From assembly GCA_964236495.1 (NCBI GenBank), contig CAXSBR010000014.1, forward strand, positions 7,586 to 71,585: a stretch of DNA of 64,000 nucleotides. The letters are read 5' to 3'. The notes beneath the pieces are model-generated. The model worked only from the letters and a program-made list of their open reading frames with translations. It was not told the DNA's origin and made no database searches. The position numbers and the translations under genes were made by a program. The stretch comes from CAXSBR01 sp964236495. GTDB lineage: Bacteria > Actinomycetota > Actinomycetes > Mycobacteriales > Jatrophihabitantaceae. Below are positions 39,088-47,766 of this stretch, in pieces; position 1 is the first letter of the stretch, and the number at the start of each line of letters is the position of its first letter.

Positions 39088-39594
39088 TCAGTCGAGGGGG
39101 CTGCGGGCGCTGGCTCGGGCACTTTGGTTAATGCCGCCGGCACGTCCGATCAGCGACTGGAACGCCACCGTGGTGTGTCGGTGGCAGCTGATGCGCACGG
39201 TCTGGCGGTCGGCGTCGAGTGAAGGTGCATCGACGACGATGCTCGCGCGCGCCGGATCGCGAGCTAGGAAGGCGTTCAGCGCAGCCTGAGCATTGCCCAG
39301 CGGAAGGTTGTCCGTGCTCAGGCCACCGAAGTGCAGCCGGTCGGTGCTGACGCCACTGGCCGCGGCCAACGCTGCCGCATCGCACGTGGACTGCAGCGAA
39401 CGCTGGCGCGTGAAGGCGCTACCCAGGGCGATCGAGCCGGCGACGAAGAGAATCGCAACAAGCCAAAACCCGATGATCAAAGGCAGCACTGATCCGCGGT
39501 CGTCGCGAAGCGACGCGTCGGGGCGCACGCGCCTCTGAGGACCGGCCAGCCCACCTACGACGCGGTCGTCCACCGATGGGAACAAATCGGTCAC
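39088..39594 (-). CDS. TadG-like small membrane protein, separate from the Tad operon
   Basis: About 168 residues (start uncertain: GTG 39594 or GTG 39573; longer frames run into the opposite-strand gene). DDRGSVLPLIIGFWLVAILFVAG gives a Gly-Ser signal and one helix, followed by the CDAAALAAASGV segment that also marks the TadG-like protein at 33685-34113. It probably works with the Tad pilus although hppA lies between. Confidence 0.7.
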   Translation of the reverse strand: MTDLFPSVDDRVVGGLAGPQRRVRPDASLRDDRGSVLPLIIGFWLVAILFVAGSIALGSAFTRQRSLQSTCDAAALAAASGVSTDRLHFGGLSTDNLPLGNAQAALNAFLARDPARASIVVDAPSLDADRQTVRISCHRHTTVAFQSLIGRAGGINQSARASARSPLD

Positions 39595-39693
39595 AACGTC
39601 CAGTAGATCACTCGAACCCGAGCAGCGGTAGTCGGCGCGGCGCGGGCTGTGGACGCCCGCCCGCTCGATCGGTGTATGCGAGGCTGTCTGGCC

Positions 39694-40425
39694 ATGCAGT
39701 TCTCCTTGTTCGGTGCGGCAGCCGCTGCACCGACTCGGGACGACCTGGATGGAATCGTTCTCGCCGGCGGGCAGTGGGTGCGCGCGCATGCCGGCCAGGC
39801 GCGGCTGTCGATCCTGGTCGACCAGCGCTGGCGGGCGGTTGCGCTGGCGGCCGAGCTGGCGCTGCGCGACGAATCGGCGGAGCTGGTTGAGGTCGGCCAC
39901 GCCGGCGAATTCAGTGGGCTGATCAGCGTGCGAACGGCGCTGCGCGGCGAGCTGCTACCGGCCGCCGAGCGGTGGACCCACGGCGCGCGGCTGGTGCCAC
40001 CTGCCGATCTGGCGCTGACCGGAGGGGGCCTGCGGTTGTGGGCGATCGCTACCGGCCGGCGCGACGAGAGCGGGTATCTGCTGGGCACACCCAGCGTGGA
40101 TAGCGGTGTGCATCGCGCGGCCGGCGCGCAGCTCGCCGCGCTGGGACTGGCGGCAGTGGGCGTCGGGCAGCGCGGACGACCGGGACGACCGGGTGAGCAT
40201 CGAGCGGAGCCCGTAGACAGTACAGCGGGTGAGCATCGAGCGACGAAGGAGCGAGGAGCGGAGCCCGTAGACAGCACAGCGGGCGAGCATCGCAGCGACG
40301 AAGAAGCGCGCAGCGGCCGGGGAGGGTGGCGGCTGACCGGCATCAAGCGCATCCGTCGATTCGCAGAGCTGCTGGGCGAGGCGCCGGTTGGAGCCGGCGT
40401 CGACTGGCCTACGTCGATGAGATAA
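39694..40425 (+). CDS. Conserved hypothetical protein with repeat insertion
   Basis: 243 residues from ATG 39694. The N-terminal 150 residues (MQFSLFGAAAAAPTRDDLDG, RLSILVDQRWRAVALAAELALRDE, RLVPPADLALTGGGLRLWAI) look like a compact soluble domain that I believe is conserved in actinobacteria, but I cannot give it a function. An insertion of Gly-Glu-His-Arg and Pro-Val-Asp-Ser-Thr-Ala units precedes a conserved-looking end, WRLTGIKRIRRFAELLGEAP. Confidence 0.7.
   Translation: MQFSLFGAAAAAPTRDDLDGIVLAGGQWVRAHAGQARLSILVDQRWRAVALAAELALRDESAELVEVGHAGEFSGLISVRTALRGELLPAAERWTHGARLVPPADLALTGGGLRLWAIATGRRDESGYLLGTPSVDSGVHRAAGAQLAALGLAAVGVGQRGRPGRPGEHRAEPVDSTAGEHRATKERGAEPVDSTAGEHRSDEEARSGRGGWRLTGIKRIRRFAELLGEAPVGAGVDWPTSMR
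40195..40318 (+). repeat. In-gene repeats related to the coaX 52-bp array
   Basis: Three degenerate units of gcggagcccgtagacag plus gcgggtgagcatcgagcg. The middle unit contains atcgagcgacgaaggag, identical over 17 bases to the core of the array at 11755-12012. Confidence 0.85.
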
Positions 40426-40505
40426 CCAACGCGCACAGTGCTTGCTGCGGTGCAGGACCAGTCGCATCTCTGGCAGCAAGTGCCGATTAGGCGCAGTATG
40501 GCCCG

Positions 40506-41162
40506 ATGGATCAGGGCGTCGGGGACGCCCATGGCGACGATACGATCGTCGTCGGCGGCGCCTCGCCCTGGCTCGAGCGCTGGGCCGCGATCCCGGTGGT
40601 CGCGAGATGGCTGCTCGGTGTAACAGCGGTTCTGAGCGCCGTGGCCGTCACCGGCGCGGAGCTGGCCATCCATACCCATCCGCAGCACCGCACCCGCACA
40701 ATTACCGCGCCGCCGACCAGTGCCATCGTCACTACCGACGCGGCCGGCTGCCCGGTGCACGTGACGTGCACGCTGAGCGCCGCGGCCCCGCCGGCAGTCC
40801 TACGGGCGGTACGGCACGCCTTTCCCGGCGCGTCGGTCGTGTCCTCCGTCGCCACCCTGGACGCGGCCAGTGGCCGGGTGTATCGCCGGGTATCCGTCGC
40901 CGCGGCCGGAGCGACGACGGTGACGGTCTCCGCGCAGTGCATTCCCGGCGCCAAGGCTGTGCCGCGCCTGGTCCTGCAGGGTGAACGAATCTTCGGAGAG
41001 CTCGACGGCAGCACCAAGGTGCTGAGCCGGACCTGGCAGGTCGTCACGCCCGGACGCACCGGGTGCAGCGCCGCGGTCGGCGTCGACACCGCAACTGCGA
41101 GCCAGGACATCAACGTTGCTGCTCTGAGGCTGGCGGCGGACCCGCTGGTGCAGTTGCCGTGA
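40506..41162 (+). CDS. Membrane-anchored four-cysteine protein, copy 1
   Basis: 218 residues, family unknown to me. A short acidic N-terminus, one membrane helix (about 33-53) and an external domain with cysteines in AAGCPVHVTCTL, AQCIPGA and GRTGCSAAV. The same order and spacing of cysteines occurs in the next gene, so the two are tandem duplicates. Its stop overlaps the next GTG by four bases. The four external cysteines could form two disulfides. Confidence 0.72.
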   Translation: MDQGVGDAHGDDTIVVGGASPWLERWAAIPVVARWLLGVTAVLSAVAVTGAELAIHTHPQHRTRTITAPPTSAIVTTDAAGCPVHVTCTLSAAAPPAVLRAVRHAFPGASVVSSVATLDAASGRVYRRVSVAAAGATTVTVSAQCIPGAKAVPRLVLQGERIFGELDGSTKVLSRTWQVVTPGRTGCSAAVGVDTATASQDINVAALRLAADPLVQLP

Positions 41163-41866
41163 AGGACATCGAGATCATCGAGGTCGATGAACACCAGCTG
41201 CCGCGCCGGGCGCGTGCGGCTGATGCGGACTCGACGTCGGTAAGGGGCCGCACTGCGGCCGCGGCGACTGGGGCGAGCCCGCGTCGGTTGGCGACGCCCA
41301 TCGCCTTCGGAGTCGCCGCGTTGACAGCACTTCTTGCCGCAGTTCTGGCCGGCGCGGCACTGCGCGCGTGGCACTCCAGCGCGCGCACTGTGACCACGAC
41401 CCGGACGGTGGCCGCTACGGTGCCGGTAACTGCCGACGCCATCGGCTGTCCGGTGACGGTGAACTGCGGCGTGTCGCCGATGCCGCTGCCCGAGTCGCTG
41501 TCGACTATCCGGCGCTGGAACGCCGACGCGGCGGTGGACGTCGGCACGGTCGTTTTCGACGAGCGCGGAACGCCGGTGCACAGCCTTATCACCGTCGAGC
41601 TCGCAACCTGGCATGCCGCTCCTGTCAGGGTCACAACTAACCGCGAGTCCGCTAGGACTCGGGTGCCATCGATAACAGCGGTGACGATCGAGTCGCAGTG
41701 CGTGCCGCACGGCGCGCGCGTCGCCAACTCGGTGCGCACCGACGCGCGGAGCACGGTGGTGTCGTTGACGGTCGGCGGGCGGTCAGGGTGCAGCGTCGTC
41801 GTCACCGGCGCCGTGCCCGCGGCCGTGCTGTCCCGGCTGGCGCACGCGCCGGAACTGCAACTCTGA
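41159..41866 (+). CDS. Membrane-anchored four-cysteine protein, copy 2
   Basis: 235 residues. Charged N-terminus (VKDIEIIEVDEHQLPRRAR), one membrane helix (about 60-82) and an external domain with IGCPVTVNCGV, SQCVPHGA and GRSGCSVVV, paralogous to the preceding protein. GTG start coupled to copy 1. Function unknown. Confidence 0.72.
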   Translation: MKDIEIIEVDEHQLPRRARAADADSTSVRGRTAAAATGASPRRLATPIAFGVAALTALLAAVLAGAALRAWHSSARTVTTTRTVAATVPVTADAIGCPVTVNCGVSPMPLPESLSTIRRWNADAAVDVGTVVFDERGTPVHSLITVELATWHAAPVRVTTNRESARTRVPSITAVTIESQCVPHGARVANSVRTDARSTVVSLTVGGRSGCSVVVTGAVPAAVLSRLAHAPELQL

Positions 41867-41894
41867 GCAAGCAGCAGCTCTGTACGGCGCCAGC

Positions 41895-42977
41895 TCAGTA
41901 CGGTGGCGCAGTGCTCGCGCGCACTACCAGTTGCACGTCGAACGGGCCCGGCACCTCGGGAGTCTGTCCTGCCAGCACAGCCAGAACCACGCGCCCGGCT
42001 GCCTCGCCGCGTTCGCGCAGCGGCTGACGCACGGTGGTCAGCGGCGGCTGTCCGTGCGCGGCCGACGGCGAGTCGTCGAAGCCGACGACCGACAGCTGGT
42101 CGGGCACATGCAGATCGGTGTCCTGTGCCGCGCGCAGAGCGCCCAGCGCCAGCTGATCGCTGAGCGCGATGATCGCCGTCGGAGCAGGCTGCAGCGCAAG
42201 CAACGCCAGCGTGCCGCTGGCACCGGCATCGGGGTCGTTGGAGGCGCACTCCATCACCGCAACGGTGCTCCATCCGATGCCAGCCTCCGACGCCGCCATC
42301 GATACCCCGGCCAGGCGTTGGCGAATGTTGCGGTATCCCGTCGTCGCCTGCCGGGCGATGTCCACGACGCCCTCGCGCCGGTCCAGGCCCAACGGCATCG
42401 AGAGCACGGCGATCCGCCGATGGCCCAGTCGGGTGAGGTGGCGGGTGAGCAGCGCCGTTCCGCCCAGGTCGTCAACGGCGACGAGCGGAAAGTCTGCGGT
42501 CAACGGCTGGTCGAGCACCACTACCGGCCGGCGCCGAGCGCGCACCGCCTCGATGGCCGGCGAGTCGTCGGGCAATGACAGCAGCACCCAGGCGTCGACC
42601 GCGGCATCGCGGATGTATGCCAGCTCGGCGGCTTGCTCGGTGCGGTCCCCGGCGGCGGTGTGGATGAGCAAGCCCAGCCCGGCCGGTTGAATTTGCCCGG
42701 CCAGGCCGTCGAGCATGAGCACAGTTGCCGGATCGGAGAACGCGTAGGACAGGCCCTGATCCACCACCACGCCGATGGCGCCTACCGCACCCCGGCGCAG
42801 GCTGCGGGCGGTGGGGTCCGGGCCTGCAAACCCGAGTTCGCCGGCGCGGGCCAGAATGCGTTCGCGCAGGGCACTCGACAGCTGTTCGGGGTGGTTGTAG
42901 GCGTTGGACACCGTCGCGCGAGATACGCCCATGTCGTGGGCGATCTGGACCAGGGTCACTCGATCCGCTGGTGACAT
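41895..42977 (-). CDS. LacI-family transcriptional regulator
   Basis: 360 residues. N-terminal HTH VTLVQIAHDMGVSRATVSNAYN with hinge, then a periplasmic-binding-protein-like sensor domain (GAIGVVVDQGLSYAFSDP, DQLSVVGFDDSPSAAHGQPPLTTVRQP). Effector unknown. It is divergent from a 61-residue gene, and two copies of a LacI-type operator lie between them, so it probably represses itself and that gene. Confidence 0.93.
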   Translation of the reverse strand: MSPADRVTLVQIAHDMGVSRATVSNAYNHPEQLSSALRERILARAGELGFAGPDPTARSLRRGAVGAIGVVVDQGLSYAFSDPATVLMLDGLAGQIQPAGLGLLIHTAAGDRTEQAAELAYIRDAAVDAWVLLSLPDDSPAIEAVRARRRPVVVLDQPLTADFPLVAVDDLGGTALLTRHLTRLGHRRIAVLSMPLGLDRREGVVDIARQATTGYRNIRQRLAGVSMAASEAGIGWSTVAVMECASNDPDAGASGTLALLALQPAPTAIIALSDQLALGALRAAQDTDLHVPDQLSVVGFDDSPSAAHGQPPLTTVRQPLRERGEAAGRVVLAVLAGQTPEVPGPFDVQLVVRASTAPPY

Positions 42978-42997
42978 GCGTCGCTCCCCTCGCAGTT

Positions 42998-43048
42998 ACT
43001 AGATCAGTTCAGTATCGTTGTCCATGGAGCTACTAGATCGGTTCAGTA
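42998..43048. promoter_or_regulatory. Twin LacI-type operators
   Basis: ACTAGATC(A/G)GTTCAGTA occurs at 42998-43014 and 43032-43048, 34 bp start to start. Each is an imperfect dyad around a central C-G/C-A step, as LacI-family sites are. They fill the 99 bases between the divergent starts. Confidence 0.75.
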
Positions 43049-43076
43049 GCCATAGGACAGTGGCAAAGGAGCAGTC

Positions 43077-43262
43077 ATGAACAGCATCATCAAGAGTGTT
43101 GCCGCACTGGTGGGACGCCGGGAAGTGTCCCAGCTGGAGTCCGACATCTCGACGTACACCACCGAGTCCGATCTGCACGAGTTGCACGAGATCCTGAGCC
43201 GCTACAGTGCCCAGGAGACCGCGGAGGTCCGACGCGTCGTGCGCGGTTCGGTACTGGTCTGA
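43077..43262 (+). CDS. 61-residue protein under LacI operators
   Basis: Small soluble, mostly helical protein (MNSIIKSVAALVGRREVSQL, then an acidic helix and a basic end). Ribosome site AAAGGAG six bases before the ATG. I recognise no family. Position beside the twin operators makes it the likely regulated target of the LacI protein. Confidence 0.65.
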   Translation: MNSIIKSVAALVGRREVSQLESDISTYTTESDLHELHEILSRYSAQETAEVRRVVRGSVLV

Positions 43263-43407
43263 GCCTGTCGCTCCGTATCTGCCGGACCTCGGCTGGTTCT
43301 GGCCCACGGCGAACAAAGTCCCACCGGCTCGACAGATCGGTCCTGTACCGTCCGCGCTGGCTGGGATTCCAGCGCGTGAGGCCAGCGCGCGAGTCGATAG
43401 GTAGGAG

Positions 43408-46152
43408 ATGGCGGTGGCCAAGGCAGTAGCGAAATCGGGTAAGACGCTGGTGATCGTCGAGTCGCCGGCCAAGGCGAAGACGATCGGTGGCTTCCTCGGT
43501 TCGGGCTACATCGTCGAAGCCTCGATCGGCCACATCCGCGATCTGCCGCGCAATGCCGCCGACGTTCCCGCCGCCTCCAAAGGCCTGGCATGGGCGCGCC
43601 TGGGCGTGGACACCGAGCACGACTTCGAGCCGCTCTATGTCGTCAGCCCCGACCGCAAGCAGCAGGTGAGCAAGCTCAAGGCGCTCGTGAAAGATGCAGC
43701 CGAGCTCTACCTGGCCACCGATGAAGACCGTGAGGGCGAGGCCATCGCGTGGCATCTGGTGCAGACGCTGAACCCTAAGGTGCCCGTGCGCCGGATGGTC
43801 TTCCACGAGATCACCCCGCAGGCCATCGCGCACGCCGTCGAGAATCCGCGCGAGATCGACTCCGACCTCGTCGACGCGCAGGAAACCCGCCGCATCCTCG
43901 ATCGGCTGTACGGCTACGAGGTGTCGCCGGTGCTGTGGAAGAAGGTGTTGCCCCGGCTGTCGGCCGGGCGGGTGCAATCGGTGGCCACTCGCATCGTCGT
44001 CGAGCGGGAACGTCAGCGGATGGCCTTCCACGCCGCCGACTACTGGGGGGTCGAGGCGGCCTTCACAGCGGTCGCAGCGCCCGAAGCCGGGGTAGGCAAT
44101 CCGTCGACGTTCACCGCCGCTTTGGTTGCCGTGGATGACGTGCGCGTCGCCACCGGCCGCGACTTCGACGCAGCCACCGGGCTCGCCAGCACCGAGGTGG
44201 TGCACCTCGACGAGGCCGGCGCCAAGGGACTGGCAGCACGGCTGGACGGTCGGGACTTCCAAGTGACCCGCGTCGAGGAAAAGCCCTATCGACGCCGTCC
44301 GTACGCGCCGTTCATGACCTCGACGCTGCAGCAGGAGGCGGGGCGCAAGTTCCGGTGGTCGTCGGAGGTGGTGATGCGGGTGGCTCAGCGGCTGTACGAG
44401 AACGGCCACATCACCTATATGCGCACCGACTCCACGAACCTGTCGGCCACCGCGCTGGCCGCGGCCCGCACCCAGGCGCGAGAGCTCTATGGCGACGCCT
44501 ACGTTCCGGCCGAGGCGCGTACTTACAACCGCAAGGTCAAGAACGCCCAGGAGGCGCACGAGGCCATCCGTCCGGCCGGTGACGCCTTCCGCACGCCCGG
44601 ACAGCTCGCCGGCCAGATCGCCGGCGACGAGTTCCGGCTCTACGAGCTGATCTGGCAGCGCACGCTCGCCTCGCAGATGGCCGACGCCGTGGGCACCACC
44701 GTCTCGGTGCGCCTGGGTGGCACGTCGGCGTCGGGGGAGCGGGCCGAGTTCGCGACGTCCGGTCGCACGATCACCTTCCCGGGGTTCCTGCGCGCCTACG
44801 TGGAGGATGCCGAGGAGGGCGGCGAGGGCAAGGACGACGCGGAGAAGCGGCTGCCGGCACTCGAGCGCGGCCAGGAGCTGCGGGCGTCGGATTTCGAGGC
44901 CGAAGGCCATTCGACGCAGCCGCCAGCGCGCTACACCGAGCCGTCGCTGATCAAGGCGATGGAGGATCTAGGCATTGGGCGCCCGTCGACATTCGCCTCG
45001 ATCATGCGCACCATCCAGGACCGGGGCTACGTGTGGAAGAAGGGCAGCGCACTGGTTCCCACCTGGATCGCGTTTGCTGTGACCGGTCTGTTGGAAACCT
45101 ATTTCGGCCGGTTGGTGGATTACGGCTTCACCGCCAGCGTGGAAAATGACCTGGACGCCATCGCCTCGGGCGACGCCTCCCGCGTGGGCTGGCTGCAGAA
45201 GTTCTACTTCGGTAGCGATCATTCCGACGCCAACGAGAATGCCGCGCGCATTTCCGCGCAGGGCGGACTCAAGCGGCTGATCGCCGAGCGGCTGGAGGAG
45301 ATCGACGCCCGCGGCGTCAACTCGATTCCGCTGTTCGACGACGTCCTCGTGCGGGTGGGTCGCTACGGGCCCTATTTACAGAAGGGTCCCGACGGCGTCG
45401 GTGGCGCCGAGACCGGCCAGCGCGCGTCGGTGCCCGAGGATCTGGCGCCCGACGAGCTGACCCGGGCGAAGGTCCAGGAGCTGTTCGACGCACCGTCGGG
45501 TGAACGTGAGTTGGGCACCGATCCGGCATCCGGGCTCGAGATCAGCGCCAAGACCGGCCGTTACGGCCCCTACGTCACCGACGGCGAGAAGAGCGCGTCG
45601 CTGTTCAAGACGATGTCGGTCGAGACGATCGACCTGGACACTGCTCTGCAGCTGCTCACATTGCCGCGCACGCTGGGCAACGACACCGATGGTGCGGAGA
45701 TCACCGCACAGAACGGCCGTTACGGCCCGTACATCAAGAAGGGCACCGATTCGCGCTCGCTGGAGTCAGAGGAGCAGTTGTTCACCGTCAGCCTGGACGA
45801 CGCACTGGTCCTGCTTGCCCAACCCAAGCTGCGCGGGCGCCGGGCAGCAGCCGCGCCGCCGCTAAAGGAGTTGGGCGTCGACCCGGTCTCGCAGCAGCCG
45901 ATGGTGGTCAAGGACGGCCGGTTCGGCCCATACGTCACTGACGGTGAGACCAATGCGTCGCTTCGGACGGCGGACTCGGTGGACACCCTGACCGACGAGC
46001 GTGCCTCGGAGCTGCTGGCCGACCGCCGCGCCCGTGGTCCGGTGGCGAAGAAGCCCGTTCGCAAGGCGCCGGCGAAGAAGGCCGCGCCCAAGAAGCCTGC
46101 TGCCAAGAAGGCCGGAAAAGCAGCAACGAAGAAGGCATCGGCCACGTCGTGA
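43408..46152 (+). CDS. topA: DNA topoisomerase I
   Basis: 914-residue type IA topoisomerase that relaxes negative supercoils. TOPRIM domain TLVIVESPAKAKTI with acidic DEDREGEAIAWHL; catalytic tyrosine in HITYMRTDSTNLS (Tyr337). C-terminal repeats of the RYGPY type (GRYGPYVTDG) replace zinc fingers, as in actinobacteria, and a Lys/Ala-rich tail ends the protein. The AGGAG site abuts the ATG at 43408, so GTG 43414 is a likely true start. Confidence 0.96.
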   Translation: MAVAKAVAKSGKTLVIVESPAKAKTIGGFLGSGYIVEASIGHIRDLPRNAADVPAASKGLAWARLGVDTEHDFEPLYVVSPDRKQQVSKLKALVKDAAELYLATDEDREGEAIAWHLVQTLNPKVPVRRMVFHEITPQAIAHAVENPREIDSDLVDAQETRRILDRLYGYEVSPVLWKKVLPRLSAGRVQSVATRIVVERERQRMAFHAADYWGVEAAFTAVAAPEAGVGNPSTFTAALVAVDDVRVATGRDFDAATGLASTEVVHLDEAGAKGLAARLDGRDFQVTRVEEKPYRRRPYAPFMTSTLQQEAGRKFRWSSEVVMRVAQRLYENGHITYMRTDSTNLSATALAAARTQARELYGDAYVPAEARTYNRKVKNAQEAHEAIRPAGDAFRTPGQLAGQIAGDEFRLYELIWQRTLASQMADAVGTTVSVRLGGTSASGERAEFATSGRTITFPGFLRAYVEDAEEGGEGKDDAEKRLPALERGQELRASDFEAEGHSTQPPARYTEPSLIKAMEDLGIGRPSTFASIMRTIQDRGYVWKKGSALVPTWIAFAVTGLLETYFGRLVDYGFTASVENDLDAIASGDASRVGWLQKFYFGSDHSDANENAARISAQGGLKRLIAERLEEIDARGVNSIPLFDDVLVRVGRYGPYLQKGPDGVGGAETGQRASVPEDLAPDELTRAKVQELFDAPSGERELGTDPASGLEISAKTGRYGPYVTDGEKSASLFKTMSVETIDLDTALQLLTLPRTLGNDTDGAEITAQNGRYGPYIKKGTDSRSLESEEQLFTVSLDDALVLLAQPKLRGRRAAAAPPLKELGVDPVSQQPMVVKDGRFGPYVTDGETNASLRTADSVDTLTDERASELLADRRARGPVAKKPVRKAPAKKAAPKKPAAKKAGKAATKKASATS

Positions 46153-46334
46153 GTCGTCGCAGCGTCCAGGGTGGTTACGCCCGAGCCCGTTGGCGGTGTT
46201 GCGATGCTGTCGACGGTGTTGCCAGTGCTGTTGCCGCTATTGACTGTGCTGTTGCCCGCCCGGTGGCACCGCTGCGACCGGTGCGGTCAGCTTCGCTGTC
46301 GCCGATGCGCTCGGCTAGGACGACGTAACCGATC

Positions 46335-46763
46335 ATGGTTGCCGGCGCGGACTGGGCTGCCGCCGCGGTATCTCTGCTAGGTGCCGGGTTGGCCTATGTG
46401 GGCGCGCGGCGCGGATCGCGCCCTGAGCGTGACGCCGTCGTGGAGAGTCGGCGCGACGAGTGGGGTCGCCGGTTCGCCCAGGCCATCGACCTGATGGGTT
46501 CGGCGACGCCGGCACAGCGAGCGATCGGCCGGGCGCTGTTCGATGCGCTGCTCGACAGCGATCTGGCCGGCCCGGACGATCGGCGGATCGCTGCGCGCCT
46601 CGTCCAGTCCGGGGTTCTGGAGGCGCTGCCGCCGGGTTTGCGGTTGCCCGCCTCGGGCGTGGTCGCCCATGTTGTGGACGATGTGCGGTTCGTGGAGGAC
46701 GATGATGCTGTCGACATCGCAAGTGCCGAGGTAGAAGTTCCAGGGGTGGAGGGGCATTCATGA
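46335..46763 (+). CDS. Hypothetical protein with N-terminal membrane helix
   Basis: 142 residues: one N-terminal hydrophobic helix (WAAAAVSLLGAGLAYVGA), then a soluble helical domain (RRDEWGRRFAQAIDLMGSATPAQRAIGRALFDALLDSDLAG) and an acidic end. No family recognised. ATGA overlap with the following 47-residue gene supports both being real. Confidence 0.55.
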   Translation: MVAGADWAAAAVSLLGAGLAYVGARRGSRPERDAVVESRRDEWGRRFAQAIDLMGSATPAQRAIGRALFDALLDSDLAGPDDRRIAARLVQSGVLEALPPGLRLPASGVVAHVVDDVRFVEDDDAVDIASAEVEVPGVEGHS

Positions 46764-46903
46764 CGCAGATCGTGCGCGTGAGTCGCGAGCAAGTGGAGTC
46801 GGCCCGGTTGCTGGTCAAATGGGCCGGCGGGGCGGACAAGGTCGAGCCGCTCATTGCCAAGATCGCCGCCGCCGAACCGGCGACCGAGCGCGCCGACCGC
46901 TGA
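46760..46903 (+). CDS. 47-residue hypothetical protein
   Basis: Begins MTQIVRVSREQVESARLLVK and ends in a charged ATERADR. ATG at 46760 overlaps the previous stop (ATGA), with GGAGGGG nine bases upstream. Probably a small helical partner of the membrane protein before it. No family known. Confidence 0.5.
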   Translation: MTQIVRVSREQVESARLLVKWAGGADKVEPLIAKIAAAEPATERADR

Positions 46904-46979
46904 TGTTCCAGTTCGCGGACGCTCCAGACCACTGACGCGCTGCACGCCGCACACATACTCGGGCAGTTAGCATCGCGGC

Positions 46980-47507
46980 GTGGCCGCGCACCGCAACGAC
47001 GACGCCCTGCGCGCCCAGGAAGTCGACCGGATAGTCGCGGCGTGGGAGCGCGAACGCCCCGACATCGACGTGAGCCCGCTGCACGTCCTGAGTCGGGTGA
47101 GCCGGTTGGGTGAGTTGCTCACCGATCGTCGTAAGAAGATCTTCGCAGCACACGTGCTGCGCCCCTATGAATTCGATGTCTTGGCCGCTTTACGACGCGC
47201 CGGGAATCCCTATGAGCTCACGCCAGGCCAGCTGCTGCTGGAAACGCACGTCACGTCGGGCACCATGACCAACCGTCTCGACGTGCTGGTGGAACGGCAA
47301 CTGGTCAGCCGTCGTCCCGATCCGCAGGACCGCCGGGTGACGCGGGTCCAGCTGACCCCGCCCGGCCGCGAGCGTGTCGACTCTGCGTTGACGGAGCTGC
47401 TGGCCGTCGAGGCGCAGCTGCTGGCCGGGCTGAGTGCCGACGATCGGCACATCCTGGCCGCCGGTGTACAGAAGATGCTCGACAGCGCCGCCGACCACAC
47501 CCGCTGA
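46980..47507 (+). CDS. MarR-family transcriptional regulator
   Basis: 175 residues. Winged helix with LRPYEFDVLAALRRAGNPYELTPGQLL, recognition helix HVTSGTMTNRLDVLVERQLVSR and wing RPDPQDRRVTRVQLT, then a dimerisation helix. GTG start. Target unknown; the noncoding elements downstream could hold its sites. Confidence 0.92.
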   Translation: MAAHRNDDALRAQEVDRIVAAWERERPDIDVSPLHVLSRVSRLGELLTDRRKKIFAAHVLRPYEFDVLAALRRAGNPYELTPGQLLLETHVTSGTMTNRLDVLVERQLVSRRPDPQDRRVTRVQLTPPGRERVDSALTELLAVEAQLLAGLSADDRHILAAGVQKMLDSAADHTR

Positions 47508-47563
47508 AGGGCCGCAAAGAGAGACCCATCAGTCAGATGCCGACGACGTCGTCGTTGCCGGAG

Positions 47564-47620
47564 TTGTGGATATCCACCGGCCGTTAGATGGGCGACTCGG
47601 CGGCTGGTTGATATCCACAA
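47564..47620. repeat. 57-bp inverted-repeat element, copy A
   Basis: Bounded by perfect 11-bp inverted ends TTGTGGATATC and GATATCCACAA. The left end extends into the 12-base palindrome GTGGATATCCAC. Between lie 35 GC-rich bases. ATATCCACA at each end differs from the DnaA box TTATCCACA at one base. Confidence 0.9.
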
Positions 47621-47709
47621 ACTGAGTGACGCCCGGGGGGCATCCAGGTTCAGCCTCGGGGCGACGCGCGGCGGCGGCTGGGCCGACGGCGTGAGACACG
47701 AGGCGGAAA

Positions 47710-47766
47710 TTGTGGATATCCACGGGTCGTTGGGAGGGCGCATCAGCGGCCGGTCGATATCCACAA
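47710..47766. repeat. 57-bp inverted-repeat element, copy B
   Basis: Same length and identical terminal 11-mers as copy A, in the same orientation, 146 bp downstream. The interior is about two-thirds identical. The interval 47508-48074 otherwise holds no gene I can support. Confidence 0.9.

Noticed and set aside
46171..46380. Open frame with a hydrophobic stretch and CDRCGQLRCRRC cysteines before the 46335 gene
   Set aside because: No ribosome site, overlaps the next gene in another frame, and the rest of the translation is Arg-rich. Could be a relic; not enough support.
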